Below, piece after piece: positions 39,178-50,754 of a stretch of DNA of 64,000 bases. The stretch is from the NCBI GenBank assembly GCA_002633025.1, contig NMRB01000004.1:1142276-1206275 (forward strand), written 5' to 3'. The translations under genes and the position numbers were made by a program. The notes below the pieces were generated by a model. That model saw only the letters and a program-made list of their open reading frames with translations. It ran no database searches and was not told the DNA's origin. This stretch comes from Notospermus geniculatus. Its lineage: Eukaryota; Nemertea; Pilidiophora; Heteronemertea; Lineidae. How positions within the stretch are numbered: position 1 is the stretch's first letter; each line of letters starts with the position of its first letter.

Positions 39178-41475
39178 GAACTCTTGGACATTCTTTAGGA
39201 ACTTTTAACAAATTGAAAACTGACTTTCGATCCCAAAACGTGTCATGGTGTTTGACCGGGTTGTGCATTTACCACAATGTGTGTCGTATTCGGATTGTCC
39301 ATCTTGCCGAGAAATCACGTGGTCTCGACCGAGTCATGGTGATTTTCTCAGGCGGTTGAAGGCCAGTATGTGATAGCAATACTGCCGCCGAGGACTATAA
39401 CCTACTCTCACCGGATAATGTCTTCACTACGTCGTGTGGTCACTACGTCATCGTCACATACTACGTCATGGGTCATGTGACGATAAACATTTGCCATACT
39501 GCACCTAATGGACTAATTTACTCAATGAGAAAGAGACTTGTTGCAAATGATTGCCAGTTCTCGCCTGGGTTTTTCTCATGGTAGCAAGATACCAAAGACA
39601 ATTGTTTCAAGGACTTGTACTGTGTTATAAATGCATGTGTTCGAAAGTGGCGGGAAAAATTTTTTGGTGCGGACTTCAGTGACCATTGAAGTCTGATCTG
39701 AATCATTTACACTAAACTCAAATCAATGGTTTTGTTTCCTGACCCGGTGAAAGTCCAGTGCTAAAATTTAATATTGAAGTTATACATTTTCATCTTTATT
39801 TCTACCATGGGCATTATTTTCCCGCCATTTTTGCGTCTTAAAGTATCCGCTCCTGCTAGGAGCATCCCAGCGTTCGGCCATTCTGTTTTAACTGTTAAAA
39901 GTTACACCACGGGCCTTTGTGGCCACTCTTGCGGCTAGGTCCATGGCTTCACTTGTATTAGGAGGTAGGAAATCGTCCCCAGAATATCACTTTAGCGAAA
40001 ATTGATTGAAAATAGTTTCATTTTGGATGAACTTCTAAATTGTGGTGCAGATGCATTTTGGGCTCCTAAAAGTATATCCAGGTGTCAAAATATTATGTTG
40101 TTGCATGTGATCTTTTGAAATGACGAAAAACAAGATCAAATTGCCTTATCCTAGCTGGTTTAGGGTCGTGCTAAAATCCTCTGAGAAGCAACAGGTCAAC
40201 ACAATGTTCACTTCGTGAAAAATGATGGTTAGCAGAATAAAACTCTTGCCTAAATAGATACTTTGTATAAGAAGGAAAGCATCTGATGATTTAGTGAAGA
40301 TTATTTCGGTGTGTAATCCTTTTATTCTTGACGAATCGAAGGTACAGAAGTTTCAGTTTGGTATACATATCGTTAAAGTAGTGTAATCGGTTTAAACGTG
40401 ATATGAAAAGCGCAGCTGCATGCATATTTTGCCAAGATGTCCGAGACAGCTGGACTGTCTGATTGGACAATGTTGCATGACGTCACTGGCAGGACACAGT
40501 GACGCAGCGCTCGTCTGGTAATGTTGTTTTCCATTTTTATAAAAAGCTGTTCATGATTGTTCATATACGCCTTATACAGTACATCACGTTGTATTTAATA
40601 CGCATTGATGGCTCGATGGCTTCGTCTCAATTAAGTTTATGTACCGGTGGTAATTACTGAAGTTTTAGTGAGACATATAGTTTCTTTTGGCTGTTTAAGG
40701 AGACTATAGAAAAAAAACAATTTCTTTTCCTTCAAGTAAAACTCGTCTGCTAGTTCAAAATTTTCCGAACGCTGTGTACACTTTGTACACATTATAGTTG
40801 TCAAAAGTCGTATTTTGATGTGCTGTTACAATATGATTGTTAATTTGGCCTTGGCGAAAAAAGACTAAAATTCTTTACATATCGAGTTCTTTATTTTTCT
40901 ATTCTCCTCCAAAAAAATGATGCAATGCGCATGCGCTCAAGTTGGCTATTACGCGAGTCCATATTTCTTGAGACGACGGAACACTTGTATCAGAAGTCCA
41001 ATTTGTTTACTGGTTGCATTCAGAAGACGACTGGTTATGTAATGAGGTATATGCTATTTTCATGAACGAGTTTCTGGTATCTTTAGAGAAGATCCGGGTG
41101 TTTAACTCTGAAACAGTGAAAAATTGTGTATGAAACCATGCATTTGGATACAAAGTGGCTTGGATTTTGTCCCGATCTAGTGATCCGTCGACTCATGACA
41201 TTTTTTGTGATAATACTGTTATGGTTTTCTAACTCGAGTTGGAGACTGTTGATTAGTCAAAATCCGCACTCGTTAATTTAATTGATGTCACGTGGCCACG
41301 GCCGATTGACAGTTGAGCGGATATGCCATTTGTTTTAACTTCTCTATCACATCTTGTACATTCTGTGTATATTTTAAATATTTTAAGTACATTCGCGAAG
41401 CCAAAGGCTAAAAATGTGGGAGACTGTAAAGTGTAGTATTTGCTATTAATTTGCAATAAATATTTTTATCAGTTA
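39178..41475 (+). other. EGR 3' untranslated region
   Basis: No coding frame follows the stop. The DNA is AT-rich, and AATAAA at 41455-41460 is the first good polyadenylation signal I noted on this strand, giving a 3' UTR of about 2.3 kb. Scattered ATTTA motifs would fit the short-lived mRNA typical of immediate-early genes. Transcript end is inferred. Confidence 0.55.
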
Positions 41476-44400
41476 AATGATAAAATATGGTGGATTTTTT
41501 CCTTTACAAGTGTTGTTCAGGTCAGCATTCTCAACTGTATGTTGCCACACCGTTCAAACCAGTCTAATTATGGATACGACTTAATCTCGTGGATTGCATG
41601 CTATCACCTCGTGAGGATAAGCCAGAACGTGGATACTTGCCAGATAATGTCCTCTGTCCAAACATGCCCCACAACCCCAGGACGATACACCCCCAGCCAT
41701 CAATGACCCGCCTGAAACGCGTCCCCTGTTGAACGTTGACTAACTGAATTGTGAGAAATTAACCTCGGTAAAAAATTCAGTGAGAATCAACAAGTGTACG
41801 AAAGGTGTGATGTCTATCACCCGGTTAGGAACAGTGGCAATTTAACTATTACCCTCGTGAGATTTACCACAACGTTGGTAAAAATGGTTCCTGCAACCAA
41901 GAATTGGGTAATATATTCTTGCTGCAACTAAAGGGCACTTCCTCGTACTTCATTCAACATCTGTGTTATATCAGGAATTCACATTCCATCTGTTATTACC
42001 TTCAGTTGTCGCTCGTCATCCAAGTTGTTTTCTTTTCCTGGTGAAATATTCCAATCTTGTCACGGATGACCTTTTTGAATTGAATTCTACCTGAAATTCA
42101 TTGTTAAGTCAACAGGGCCTAGATGGTGGTGTCTTTGTTCGCATAATGCCCTTGGCTTTTGTGAGGAATATGGCCTAAAATGTTCAGGAGGACGAAGTGA
42201 CATCCTCTTTTTGAGTTACATACACCAGTCAGTCATCGTCGTCTGCAATTTAAACGAGTCGCTGCAACATAAATTATCGGCGATCTGAAAGACACATGGG
42301 TTGGGACGTTTGATTGCTTGGCTTGCTGCCCTTGACGAGGCCCCGATGTGAACCAGGCTTCACCAATATCGTGGACACTGTGAGTTCCACCCTTCTAAAC
42401 ACTTCTGGTCAATAATTTGGTCCAGAGGCCTTATTCAGCGAAATCGTGCTAACGTGATTCCGTATTGTTAATATTGACCATTCCTACTTCCATATTCCGC
42501 GTGATCATCTAGGCACTCCGGGGCGTAGGCACAGATAAGCCTAGCCGCCATTTTAATTTTTGATCCCGTACGTCAACGACAAAATAATGAAAATGAAAGA
42601 ACAGACGTGTTTTATGGCATCCTTTGATTACATGCTTGTAGATGCTAGTAAATGGCTTTTTAAGTTCCTGTTGAACAGCGAATATGTCGTCTGTTTGATT
42701 CTTGTCGGGTTTCATCCGCCATTTTGTTTTAGGAAATCAAGGCGTTGGGCCATATTAACCAAAACAATACATATTATTTTTACCATATGATAAAATTTGC
42801 TAGTTAACATGTGAACGCATGTTAATAACTATTTGTTGACATCTGAGTGAGTGCTGCAAGATTTCGCGTGGGGGTGGTGTGGGTGCCCCACTCCATGGGT
42901 CTAATAGGATAGCAATTGGTTTATTTCATTATAACTATACGCAATGATGTGTGGGACGTACTGAACAAATGTACAGCAGTCTTGGTCATGGTTTAGGTGG
43001 AATAGAACACCATTGCAGACTCAATGTGGGCAAGTTACAGTGAATCATCATCTAGTACATTAATGTACAGGGCCATGTACAAGCGATTCATATTAACCCA
43101 CTACTAATCAGAATGGTGAAGAAAAATAAAACACACATCGATATTCAAAACAATGCGCTGAACTTTTTGAAATTTAAGATATAACCCATTATGATGAACA
43201 GCCAATACTATGGGACAGACTCCCTCATGTGAAGTCATGTTGACATGGTGCCGAAATTAACCAGTAGGCCTACGCCACATGAAAGCCTATGGTCTTTTTT
43301 TCTGGTCGGCTGGAGCCTGCCAATCCCCTCCCACTTTAAAAAAACATATTTCCCAACATGGGTAACCCCGCCCAATGCTGGCCTACTTCCATGTACATGT
43401 ATTGATTTTGGCAGCTGTCAACATGACCTCTTAAACGCGATTTTACAGTATACTTCATTTTTCGACACGAAGTGTGAGAATTCCGTTGGACTCGCCCATC
43501 TAAACCTCTTCTTCTTCACATTTCTGTGTCTTGCCTAAAACGTTATGAGGTTTATAGTTCGGTGTCTAGAGTTCACTGAGGTCATGTTTTAAGGACACGG
43601 AGACGTACCGATGTAATGTACTTTATCCTAAAACCAAGATTATTTGACCCGTCTGTTTGTCGTAACAGACAGATTACATGCGGACTTGGTGTTTGGCTAT
43701 GTCGGACGCTTATCTCAAATGGATTTTTCCGATGTCACCAACTCACAACCGCTGATATCGTCGTAGCTTTGGAATAAAAAATGGCCAACGAAGAGGACGA
43801 GTTACGTACTGCGAATCGATCTTTAACAACCTTTACCGTGAAGACGCTGCTCACGGATCGAGGCGACAGCGAATTCCCTCCCTGTGCTGGTATCACGTCT
43901 TTATGGGGTACCATCATGGAAGCTAAGTGTTAACGTTTGGACAAAACGACTATTTTGAGGTGCACATCCGCTCAACGAGAAACACAAGCACATGCAGCTG
44001 GTGGATGAATCATTGACCCACAGGCCCGATGGCGAGGACACCCCCGCAAGCCGTATGACATTTCGAAAATAAATAAAACCGTTGGCAGATAGAATCATAA
44101 ACGGGGAAATCAGCTTATGGTGTATTTCTCTTCCAGAACGGTAAGTTCAACCGTGAAATACCGATTACCCGCCTTGAATTTGATAAGAACATTTTGGCAC
44201 CCAGAGAAAAAAAAGCCTGATGGATGCTACTCGCGTGAGGAAGACAACCACTGAGAAGTTGTGCTCATCAAGAGCGAGAAAAGACGACGCAGGTTCCTTC
44301 AGGCTTCTGTAAGAATAATGAAGCGTCCGTAGGTGTAATGATTCATTCGTCGACACCAATTGGCCGAACTCCAGGTCCGGAAGACAGGGTTACCCCTGCG

Positions 44401-45004
44401 GTTGACTGGGCCACGACCCGGGATTGTTATTAGGCCATGACACAGATTAGTCATCACAGGGACCAAGATCATTGTCTTACCGGCGACCGAGATTGACGGC
44501 CTGGGAGACGTCTTGTCTTCACATTGCCGGTGTAATGTTTATCACTGCCCCGTTTGCCAATGCCCTCCAACAACAAATTGACGGATACGCAACTTGATGA
44601 ACATCTTTCTGTATTTGAGTGTCCGTCACACAATAAAGCGGGCACTGTCATACGGGAGGTATTCTCATATATTACACCTGGATCTCAGCTGCTACTGGTC
44701 TATCATAACTTATTTCACCTTGATAGTTGCAGGAAAAGGACAGTGTATCTGTTACCACAACCTCCCAATCCTGTTCGTCTGTTGATGAATTCCGTAAGGT
44801 TGTGACATCAGACGAAAACGCTTGTAATATTTTACAGAAAAAAATAAAGTCATTTTAGTTACTGAAGTTTGTGTTAATCCATATTTTGAGAAGCATACTT
44901 CGTATAGATGGTTGTGATCTTTAAATCTCAGGTACTGTATTTCGTCCATTCTTGTGACGACACTGTCTCGAGAACCCGATGGCCATAGCGGTTTAGTTCC
45001 TTCT
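41476..45004. other. Intergenic between EGR and ADO, no gene seen
   Basis: Only short unrelated frames on both strands. No conserved domain, RNA gene or complete element was recognised. Confidence 0.5.
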
Positions 45005-45154
45005 CAGGGGCGGATCCAGAATCATGGGAAAGAGGGGGCACAGCCACCACACATCGTGGAAAACCTCGGTCAAATTTTAACATCTTTTCGAAATTTCCAC
45101 AAAATAGAGGGGGCACGGGCCGGGTGTGCCCCCCCCCCCTTGGATCCGCGCCTG
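45005..45154. mobile_element. 150-bp hAT-like inverted-repeat element
   Basis: The ends CAGGGGCGGATCCAG and TTGGATCCGCGCCTG are imperfect inverted repeats. This terminal sequence style is common in hAT-type non-autonomous elements. Inside, AGAGGGGGCAC-type motifs occur in both halves. The flanks share CTTCT but do not give a clean 8-bp duplication. Confidence 0.7.
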
Positions 45155-48100
45155 CTTCTTCATTTCGGTGACAACTCCGGTTGACCAAGACCCTGCGCTC
45201 CGTGATCATGACACTGACTAACAGCGTCCATCGTCATTCCCTCAAAGGAATACTAGACCTGTGGTAAGTCATCACCATCATCATCATCATTTTGAGAGCC
45301 AACTTTAGCCATGGGGTTGGCTTTGGGCTCCTCAAGTGAAGTAACTGTTGTGATCACCATACACATGTATTCATAATGTACTGTTAAAATTACATGATGG
45401 GCCACCTTGTCTGTAATGAAATTAGTCGTTAGTCGTTTTGTCAATTTGCATTTTATAAGGACACTGACTGTGACAAGCAGCGCCGTGAATCACTAAAAGA
45501 GGATGGTCCCGCTACATCTGGCACGTTTCGACTCCATTCATTGTGATAATTCGGCGGTGAATCAGATTCCGGTACAAGGATGAGAGGAAATTTAATAAAC
45601 TTTCTAAACTTGTCCTATTTATTTCAAACAATGGTGTTCTGTGGAGTTTCCCACAGTGTTCTTGATTTTTTTATAAATAAGTGATATTCTTAATGAATTT
45701 GTATCACTGGAGAAAAGTAACTGTGAAAGAAATTCAGGAAGACAGTTTGGTATCATTCTATCACCGAAGAGAAACCAGGTGTAACGTTTACTAGTGTTCC
45801 ACATGTCTCAGTGTTTCCTTACAATAGACAGCTAGAGACATTATGACTTTTCAATAGGAGACTAGGGGGAAATCTGTCAGTCCCATTCCACAGTCTTCCC
45901 CAGACAATGAGAGGAAACACTGAGAAGTACGGGAACACTGTGACACTTTACACCGGCGTAAAATTTTGAGGAAATCGTGTCTTTAATTTGGCCCATACAC
46001 AATTCATTGAAAGATTCAACCTACAAAAAGTATAACCCTTTTCTTGAAAAAACCAACAGAAATCCATTACACGACCGGTGATCAAGCCACGTGCTCTTCG
46101 CGTGCATGTGATTACCACAGGCCTACTCATCGGCTTCTAGTTATCAATTTCATTCACTGTCATTCAATTCAATTGCAAATGAAATATTCTCATTACAATA
46201 ACATTACACAGGTGCTCTATTTATGTTGAGATATTCAACCTATTTAGGTCACTATCCGTCACACACCTTTTCTCCGGAACTTCCACACTTCCGCCTGTCC
46301 CATAGATCATTATTGTGATAGATATGTTTTAATTCATCCATTGACCTGTTTGAATAAATTGGACAAGATATCAGGTCGTCTATTCAACTGTGGACTTTCA
46401 ATATCTCCCAATTTAAAGAATCGATGAATGGACTTCGGGACATCTTTATTTTCGGTGTTTTCCGTAAGATCCGAAGACATCGTCACAGAGGCCGTTCACA
46501 AAACCATGAAATATGTATGAGTCAGCATTAAATAGGTGTTCAAAGGGACTACCGAAAGAATCGACGAATTGACTTCGGGACTTTTTAATCTTCGGCGATA
46601 TCCGTGAGAGCTGAAGACATCGTCACAGGGGTAGCAGTTCACGAAAACATGAAATATGTAATGAGTCAGCCTTTCGGTGTTAGAGGGGACAAGTTTTTTA
46701 TGTGTCCTATATGTGCACTGTTACATGAGTTGTGAAGTGATCTGCTGATTGTTTTGTTCACACCAGTGAGGCAGGAAGTGACGCGTTGGCAAGGACGCAG
46801 TGTGACAGTCCAATTAGCAGGTTACCATGATTAAAGGTGAAAATCATTAAAATGAATGAAAAATAAAAGGTCATTCTACCATTTCCGGTTGGTTCAGTGA
46901 CCAAGATTCAGTGCTCTCAAGAACATTTGGACGAATTACAATTCACAACCATGTGACACAGATTGAGCCTTTCAGTCCACTTCTGCTGTCAAGTATACTG
47001 TCACAAGGACGATCTTGGACTTTCACCACTGATCACTTAACCTCAGTGTCACCGGAAAGTGGTCTAAAATTGACGTGTCCCAGATCCAAAACTACCGTCC
47101 ATATACCTTTTACATGAGTCACACCAACAACAATAGTAGTATGTTTTTTACTCCAAGCCGTACTTTCATTTTCTTTCCGGTGATAAGTATTCTGATGATA
47201 TTCGTGGAGTGTGAATCACAACCTTGAGCGAGAGAGCAGCTGAGAGATGGAGAGTTGTAACGACGTTCCATTCACAAGCCTGTCCTGCGGCGGGAATTCG
47301 AATGACATGCGTGACGTCATTGTCGTGTCTACGTTTAGGCCTATCATTCCTCTTTCTAAACCTCACTATTGTAAATGAACGTCTCCTTTGACGTTTTTAG
47401 TGGTGATCAACTCTACAGGGTGTTTGAGAAAATGTCCCCGGAACAACAATCCGCGGTAGGCCTAAAGGACAAAAATGAGTCCTGGATACTGCGGACGAAT
47501 AGTACCCATCCTCTCGAAACAGGCTCATTCAGACGCATCTCCTACGTCGCACCTCTTCATAAGGGAGGCGATGGCCGAGTGAAATGACCTGAGTCTCAGG
47601 ATAGTACCACGCAATAACGGCAGCAGAAACTGGCCGTGTTGAACTATAGAAGGTGTTTTTTTGTGTGTGTCGGGTGGGGGCATGATTGGTCCTTACAGCA
47701 TGATATACCAATCCACGAAATCTACCATCGGCCAGATGCCATCGGTCGTCTGTTGACTAGATCTAAGCCTATAACGGGACCTTTGAGCCATCGTTATGGC
47801 GCGCACCACAACTTCCCTTCCGAATCGTCAGGCTTTCCCTCCTTTTTCGCATACCTGAGACGGAGGATTCACTTCCTGAATGAGTTATATGAGGAAAAGT
47901 TGGTGAAATCTGTAGTCTTGCTGAAAAGATGTGATGTCTCAAGTCATCATCGCTCAGCTCAGCGTGCGAACGTTTCGACGAAGCGTCGGTGCTGCACGCG
48001 AAATCATCCGAAATTTTTGACAGGGCCTTCTCCCATCTGCTGAAATAAGGTCCATTGAATATAAGTATCCTGAGGAAAACACTATCTTAAGAGAAATAAC

Positions 48101-48385
48101 GGTGCAATAACAGGGCCCGAAAAAACTTGGCCTCCGTCAGTGGCGTTCCTCCAGTGATCAGTGATAACCGCGCCCGAATCAGGCCAAACTAGGAATTGCT
48201 TGTGCTGCCATCTGGTTGTACTACAAGGAACTGAATGTGCCTTTGGTTGGGATGTGTCTTCGGCGAATTCGCCTTCGCGTCTGCTCCGAGTTGTTTGTCT
48301 TCGACTGGAGATTGATTCAACGCTTCTGACGGATGATCTTTGGGGAATTATTTTGCCCACCTTACGCCATTGAGATGGTAATGCG
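45155..48385. other. Intergenic, no gene seen; one small element and a CAT microsatellite
   Basis: A short (CAT)n run lies at about 45270-45291. The frames at 47375-47587 and 47636-48043 were examined and resemble nothing known. The element at 45785 is listed separately. Confidence 0.5.
45785..45955. mobile_element. Inverted-repeat element, GGTGTAAC family
   Basis: The left part GTGTAACGTTTACTAGTGTT, followed by CAGTGTTTCC, pairs with a right part containing GGAAACACTGAG and AACACTGTGACACTTTACAC. The same terminal motif is at 34466-34640. Non-coding. Confidence 0.65.
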
Positions 48386-48387
48386 AG

Positions 48388-48440
48388 CATTTATATAGTG
48401 TCTTTTACTGCAGTGCAGTCTCAAAGCGTTTCACATCGGG
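48388..48440. repeat. Dispersed-repeat-like motif
   Basis: GCATTTATATAGTGTCTTTT followed by CTCAAAGCGTTTCACA resembles, from memory, a dispersed sequence common in marine animal genomes (ATTTATATAGCGC...CAAAGCGCTTTACA). Its family is not identified here. Confidence 0.35.
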
Positions 48441-48949
48441 GATAGAAAGCGTGTAGGGGCGTGAGACTCCATCCAAGTGAGGGACATCAGTGCCTTGAGA
48501 TGGCCAATTCCCAGAGCCAATATGCCTTGGCTTCAACCTCGATGGAAAAACCAAATCAATACCACGGTTGACTGTATGCTGTGGCAGGGATGGTAGTCCC
48601 TGGTATCATAGTCAGGTTACAATAATGTCCTGGCCAATAAATCATTGTGGCCAATCAACTTGAAATCTGTCAACTACAATTCCACCTGATGACCAAATGA
48701 CATAAGCATCATTAGCAACAAGATCATTGTCTCAACAAACTTTTATACAACAGCAGTTTTTTTGTCACAAAAATGATTGTACAATTACTCCGTCTCACAT
48801 TTTACTGCTGATTTTGACAATAGAAAAACATTCCAGAAGAGAGAGATATTCAAGATGAGGTCCAGCAAATTGACTAGCTTGTCACATTTCTTTACAATAA
48901 ACACTGATAAATTCCTTGAATGGCATTGTTAAGAAGGGCTTGAAAATTA

Positions 48950-49122
48950 CACTACACAAAGTTTTTTGGTACTCCTTCTTTACACAGTATGATATGCACA
49001 ACGTTTCTACCAGTGTTCCCTGGTCGTCATTCAGCCACCTGAAGACGACCAGGGAACACTGGTAGAAACGTTGTGCATATCATACTGTGTAAAGAAGGAG
49101 TACCAAAAAACTTTGTGTAGTG
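48950..49122. mobile_element. 173-bp near-perfect palindrome (CACTAC...GTAGTG) at a TA target
   Basis: The left arm from 48950 (CACTACACAAAG...) and the right arm ending at 49122 (...CTTTGTGTAGTG) match without mismatch over 79 bp, or 82 bp when TTA/TAA is included. A 15-nt spacer lies at 49029-49043. TA flanks both ends. This is the longest perfect hairpin in the window and lies about 0.6 kb past the ADO stop, so it may be in the ADO 3' UTR. It has the same CACT ends as the elements at 2026 and 56330. Confidence 0.88.
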
Positions 49123-49125
49123 TAA

Positions 49126-49718
49126 TAAACACTGGTATGCTGATGATAGATAACCAGCACAGACATTGCTACAAAATAACAGACTATAAGCTTGATACTT
49201 CAACATGCTCCACTCATAAATCACACGACCATAGCCAACTAATGCAACCAGATACTTTGTGATTTTCCCATCATGTTGTACTTGTAGCATTAGCTACAGC
49301 AGGAACAATTTGCATAGTTCAAAAAAGCTGAGTCTCACAATCCTGCTATGACAACTTATCAGATAAGCCTCATTGGAATAACATTAGTACAAATATAGCA
49401 ATACCAGAACAACTCAATAGAAAAGCAAGACATCACTCATTATTATTCTTGGCACTTTGTGCCTGGGCTCAACAAGGGAATACTAGGCCTACACTTGTTT
49501 TTTCTGTAATCATCATTGCCAGGCTGCAACTAGCACTTTCTGGAAAGCAGAAGAATCACTCATGAACAGCAGAAACTAGGGTTATCCATGCCCGAAGTCA
49601 ACTTTATCCACTAGATTACCGGTACTAGAACACATCCTCCAGTCATTATGGCACAATGGAAGTCCATCAACAACAACTCTGACTCCCATCCGTTCTATTT
49701 CACTACACCAAGATTTAG
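49126..49718. other. Likely ADO 3' flank or 3' UTR
   Basis: No coding frame. It lies directly downstream of ADO on the minus strand. A TTTATT (minus-strand AATAAA) was not found close to the stop, so the transcript end is unknown. Confidence 0.4.
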
Positions 49719-50483
49719 TCATGTTGTTTGGTCTCCATGCAATTCCTCAGATAAAGCAAGTGGGTTCACAGGTGGTCCGGTGTAAGGATCAGTATTACAC
49801 CAGAAGTCCAATGGTTGTGGGATTCTCAAGAGCCAAAAGGTTTGTCCTGGTTCTGGAGACCTTGATTTTGGTGTAACATCCTGGAAGTAGTGGCACACCC
49901 TAGCTTCGGCAGTGTTGTAGGGAGGAGCAAGGACATCCAGGAATGCTGCTGGACCATTTATGGCCTGCATTTCATGATAGTTCTCTTCCGTAGGTGTAAG
50001 ACGGCAGACAATTTGATCAGATCCTGCACCAATTCTGATCAATGGCTTAGCATGGACTGGCTGCAAAAGCTTTTTTACTTTCCATCCGCTGTATTTCTCC
50101 GATAGTTCAGCAGGGACATCCACATTGTTCGAAGATAATGCTGTGTATCGTTTAATGTTCACTGTTCCACTGATTATTTTGCACAGCCCATGCATGCCAG
50201 GATGATCATGGAGAGGTAGGGTCACTCCATTTTTCAAGACAAAAATTCCCATGCTGAAGCACTCATCCTCCCACAGCCCCACGTAAGTAACCGGGGCTTG
50301 GCCACTTTCTGGCCTGAATATCTGTTTATCTCGGACAAGTTCTTGGTTAAAATTGAGGTCAGCCGCAGTGACATGTCTCATTAACCTTTCCAAACGACCG
50401 AAATTGTCGGCAAACGTCTTGTCTGATGCTTTTTTGGAGAAAGTTTGGTAGGCAAGTCTTGCCACCCTCTGAATGGTGGCCAT
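49719..50483 (-). CDS. ADO: 2-aminoethanethiol (cysteamine) dioxygenase
   Basis: An uninterrupted 254-codon frame, single exon as in vertebrate ADO (human 270 residues). The enzyme is a non-haem iron thiol dioxygenase. It converts cysteamine to hypotaurine and oxidises N-terminal cysteines of regulatory proteins, which is an oxygen-sensing step before N-degron degradation. The cupin iron ligands are visible: His92 and His94 in PLHDHPGMHG and His170 in ENYHEMQA. The family motif GPAAFLDVLAPPY is intact. Cys197 and Tyr199 in VCHYF correspond to the Cys-Tyr crosslink pair described in human ADO. The start lies 271 bp from the BIN3 start on the other strand, so the two genes probably share a promoter region. 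All key residues are present and the gene looks functional. Confidence 0.97.
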   Translation of the reverse strand: MATIQRVARLAYQTFSKKASDKTFADNFGRLERLMRHVTAADLNFNQELVRDKQIFRPESGQAPVTYVGLWEDECFSMGIFVLKNGVTLPLHDHPGMHGLCKIISGTVNIKRYTALSSNNVDVPAELSEKYSGWKVKKLLQPVHAKPLIRIGAGSDQIVCRLTPTEENYHEMQAINGPAAFLDVLAPPYNTAEARVCHYFQDVTPKSRSPEPGQTFWLLRIPQPLDFWCNTDPYTGPPVNPLALSEELHGDQTT

Positions 50484-50754
50484 TTTGAAATGGAGCTGGT
50501 GTCGGGGTTCAAGGCCGGTAGCTATAATTTACGAGTATTCATGATAATGCCACGCATAAAAACAGATATTGTGAATGATTATGAAAGATGGTATCCTTAG
50601 GACGTGCTGACTGTCAGGTATCAGCAACTGTATGAGGTCAATCGGCAAATAATTGGCAACAATCGCAGGAGTGAAGACCTCCACTCTTTTGCGGCTCGAG
50701 GGGAGTCACCTTTATCAGGAACGACGATAACAACGAATTAAAGGGACAGGAAAA
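50484..50754. promoter_or_regulatory. Shared divergent promoter region of ADO and BIN3
   Basis: Only 271 bp separate the two start codons, which point away from each other, so both 5' UTRs and core promoters must lie here or overlap. No strong TATA box is visible on either strand, fitting a housekeeping-type bidirectional promoter. Bidirectional activity is inferred from spacing. Confidence 0.6.

Noticed and set aside
47375-48043. Two plus-strand frames that looked like possible exons
   Set aside because: No domain similarity, no good splice sites joining them, and ordinary composition for non-coding DNA.
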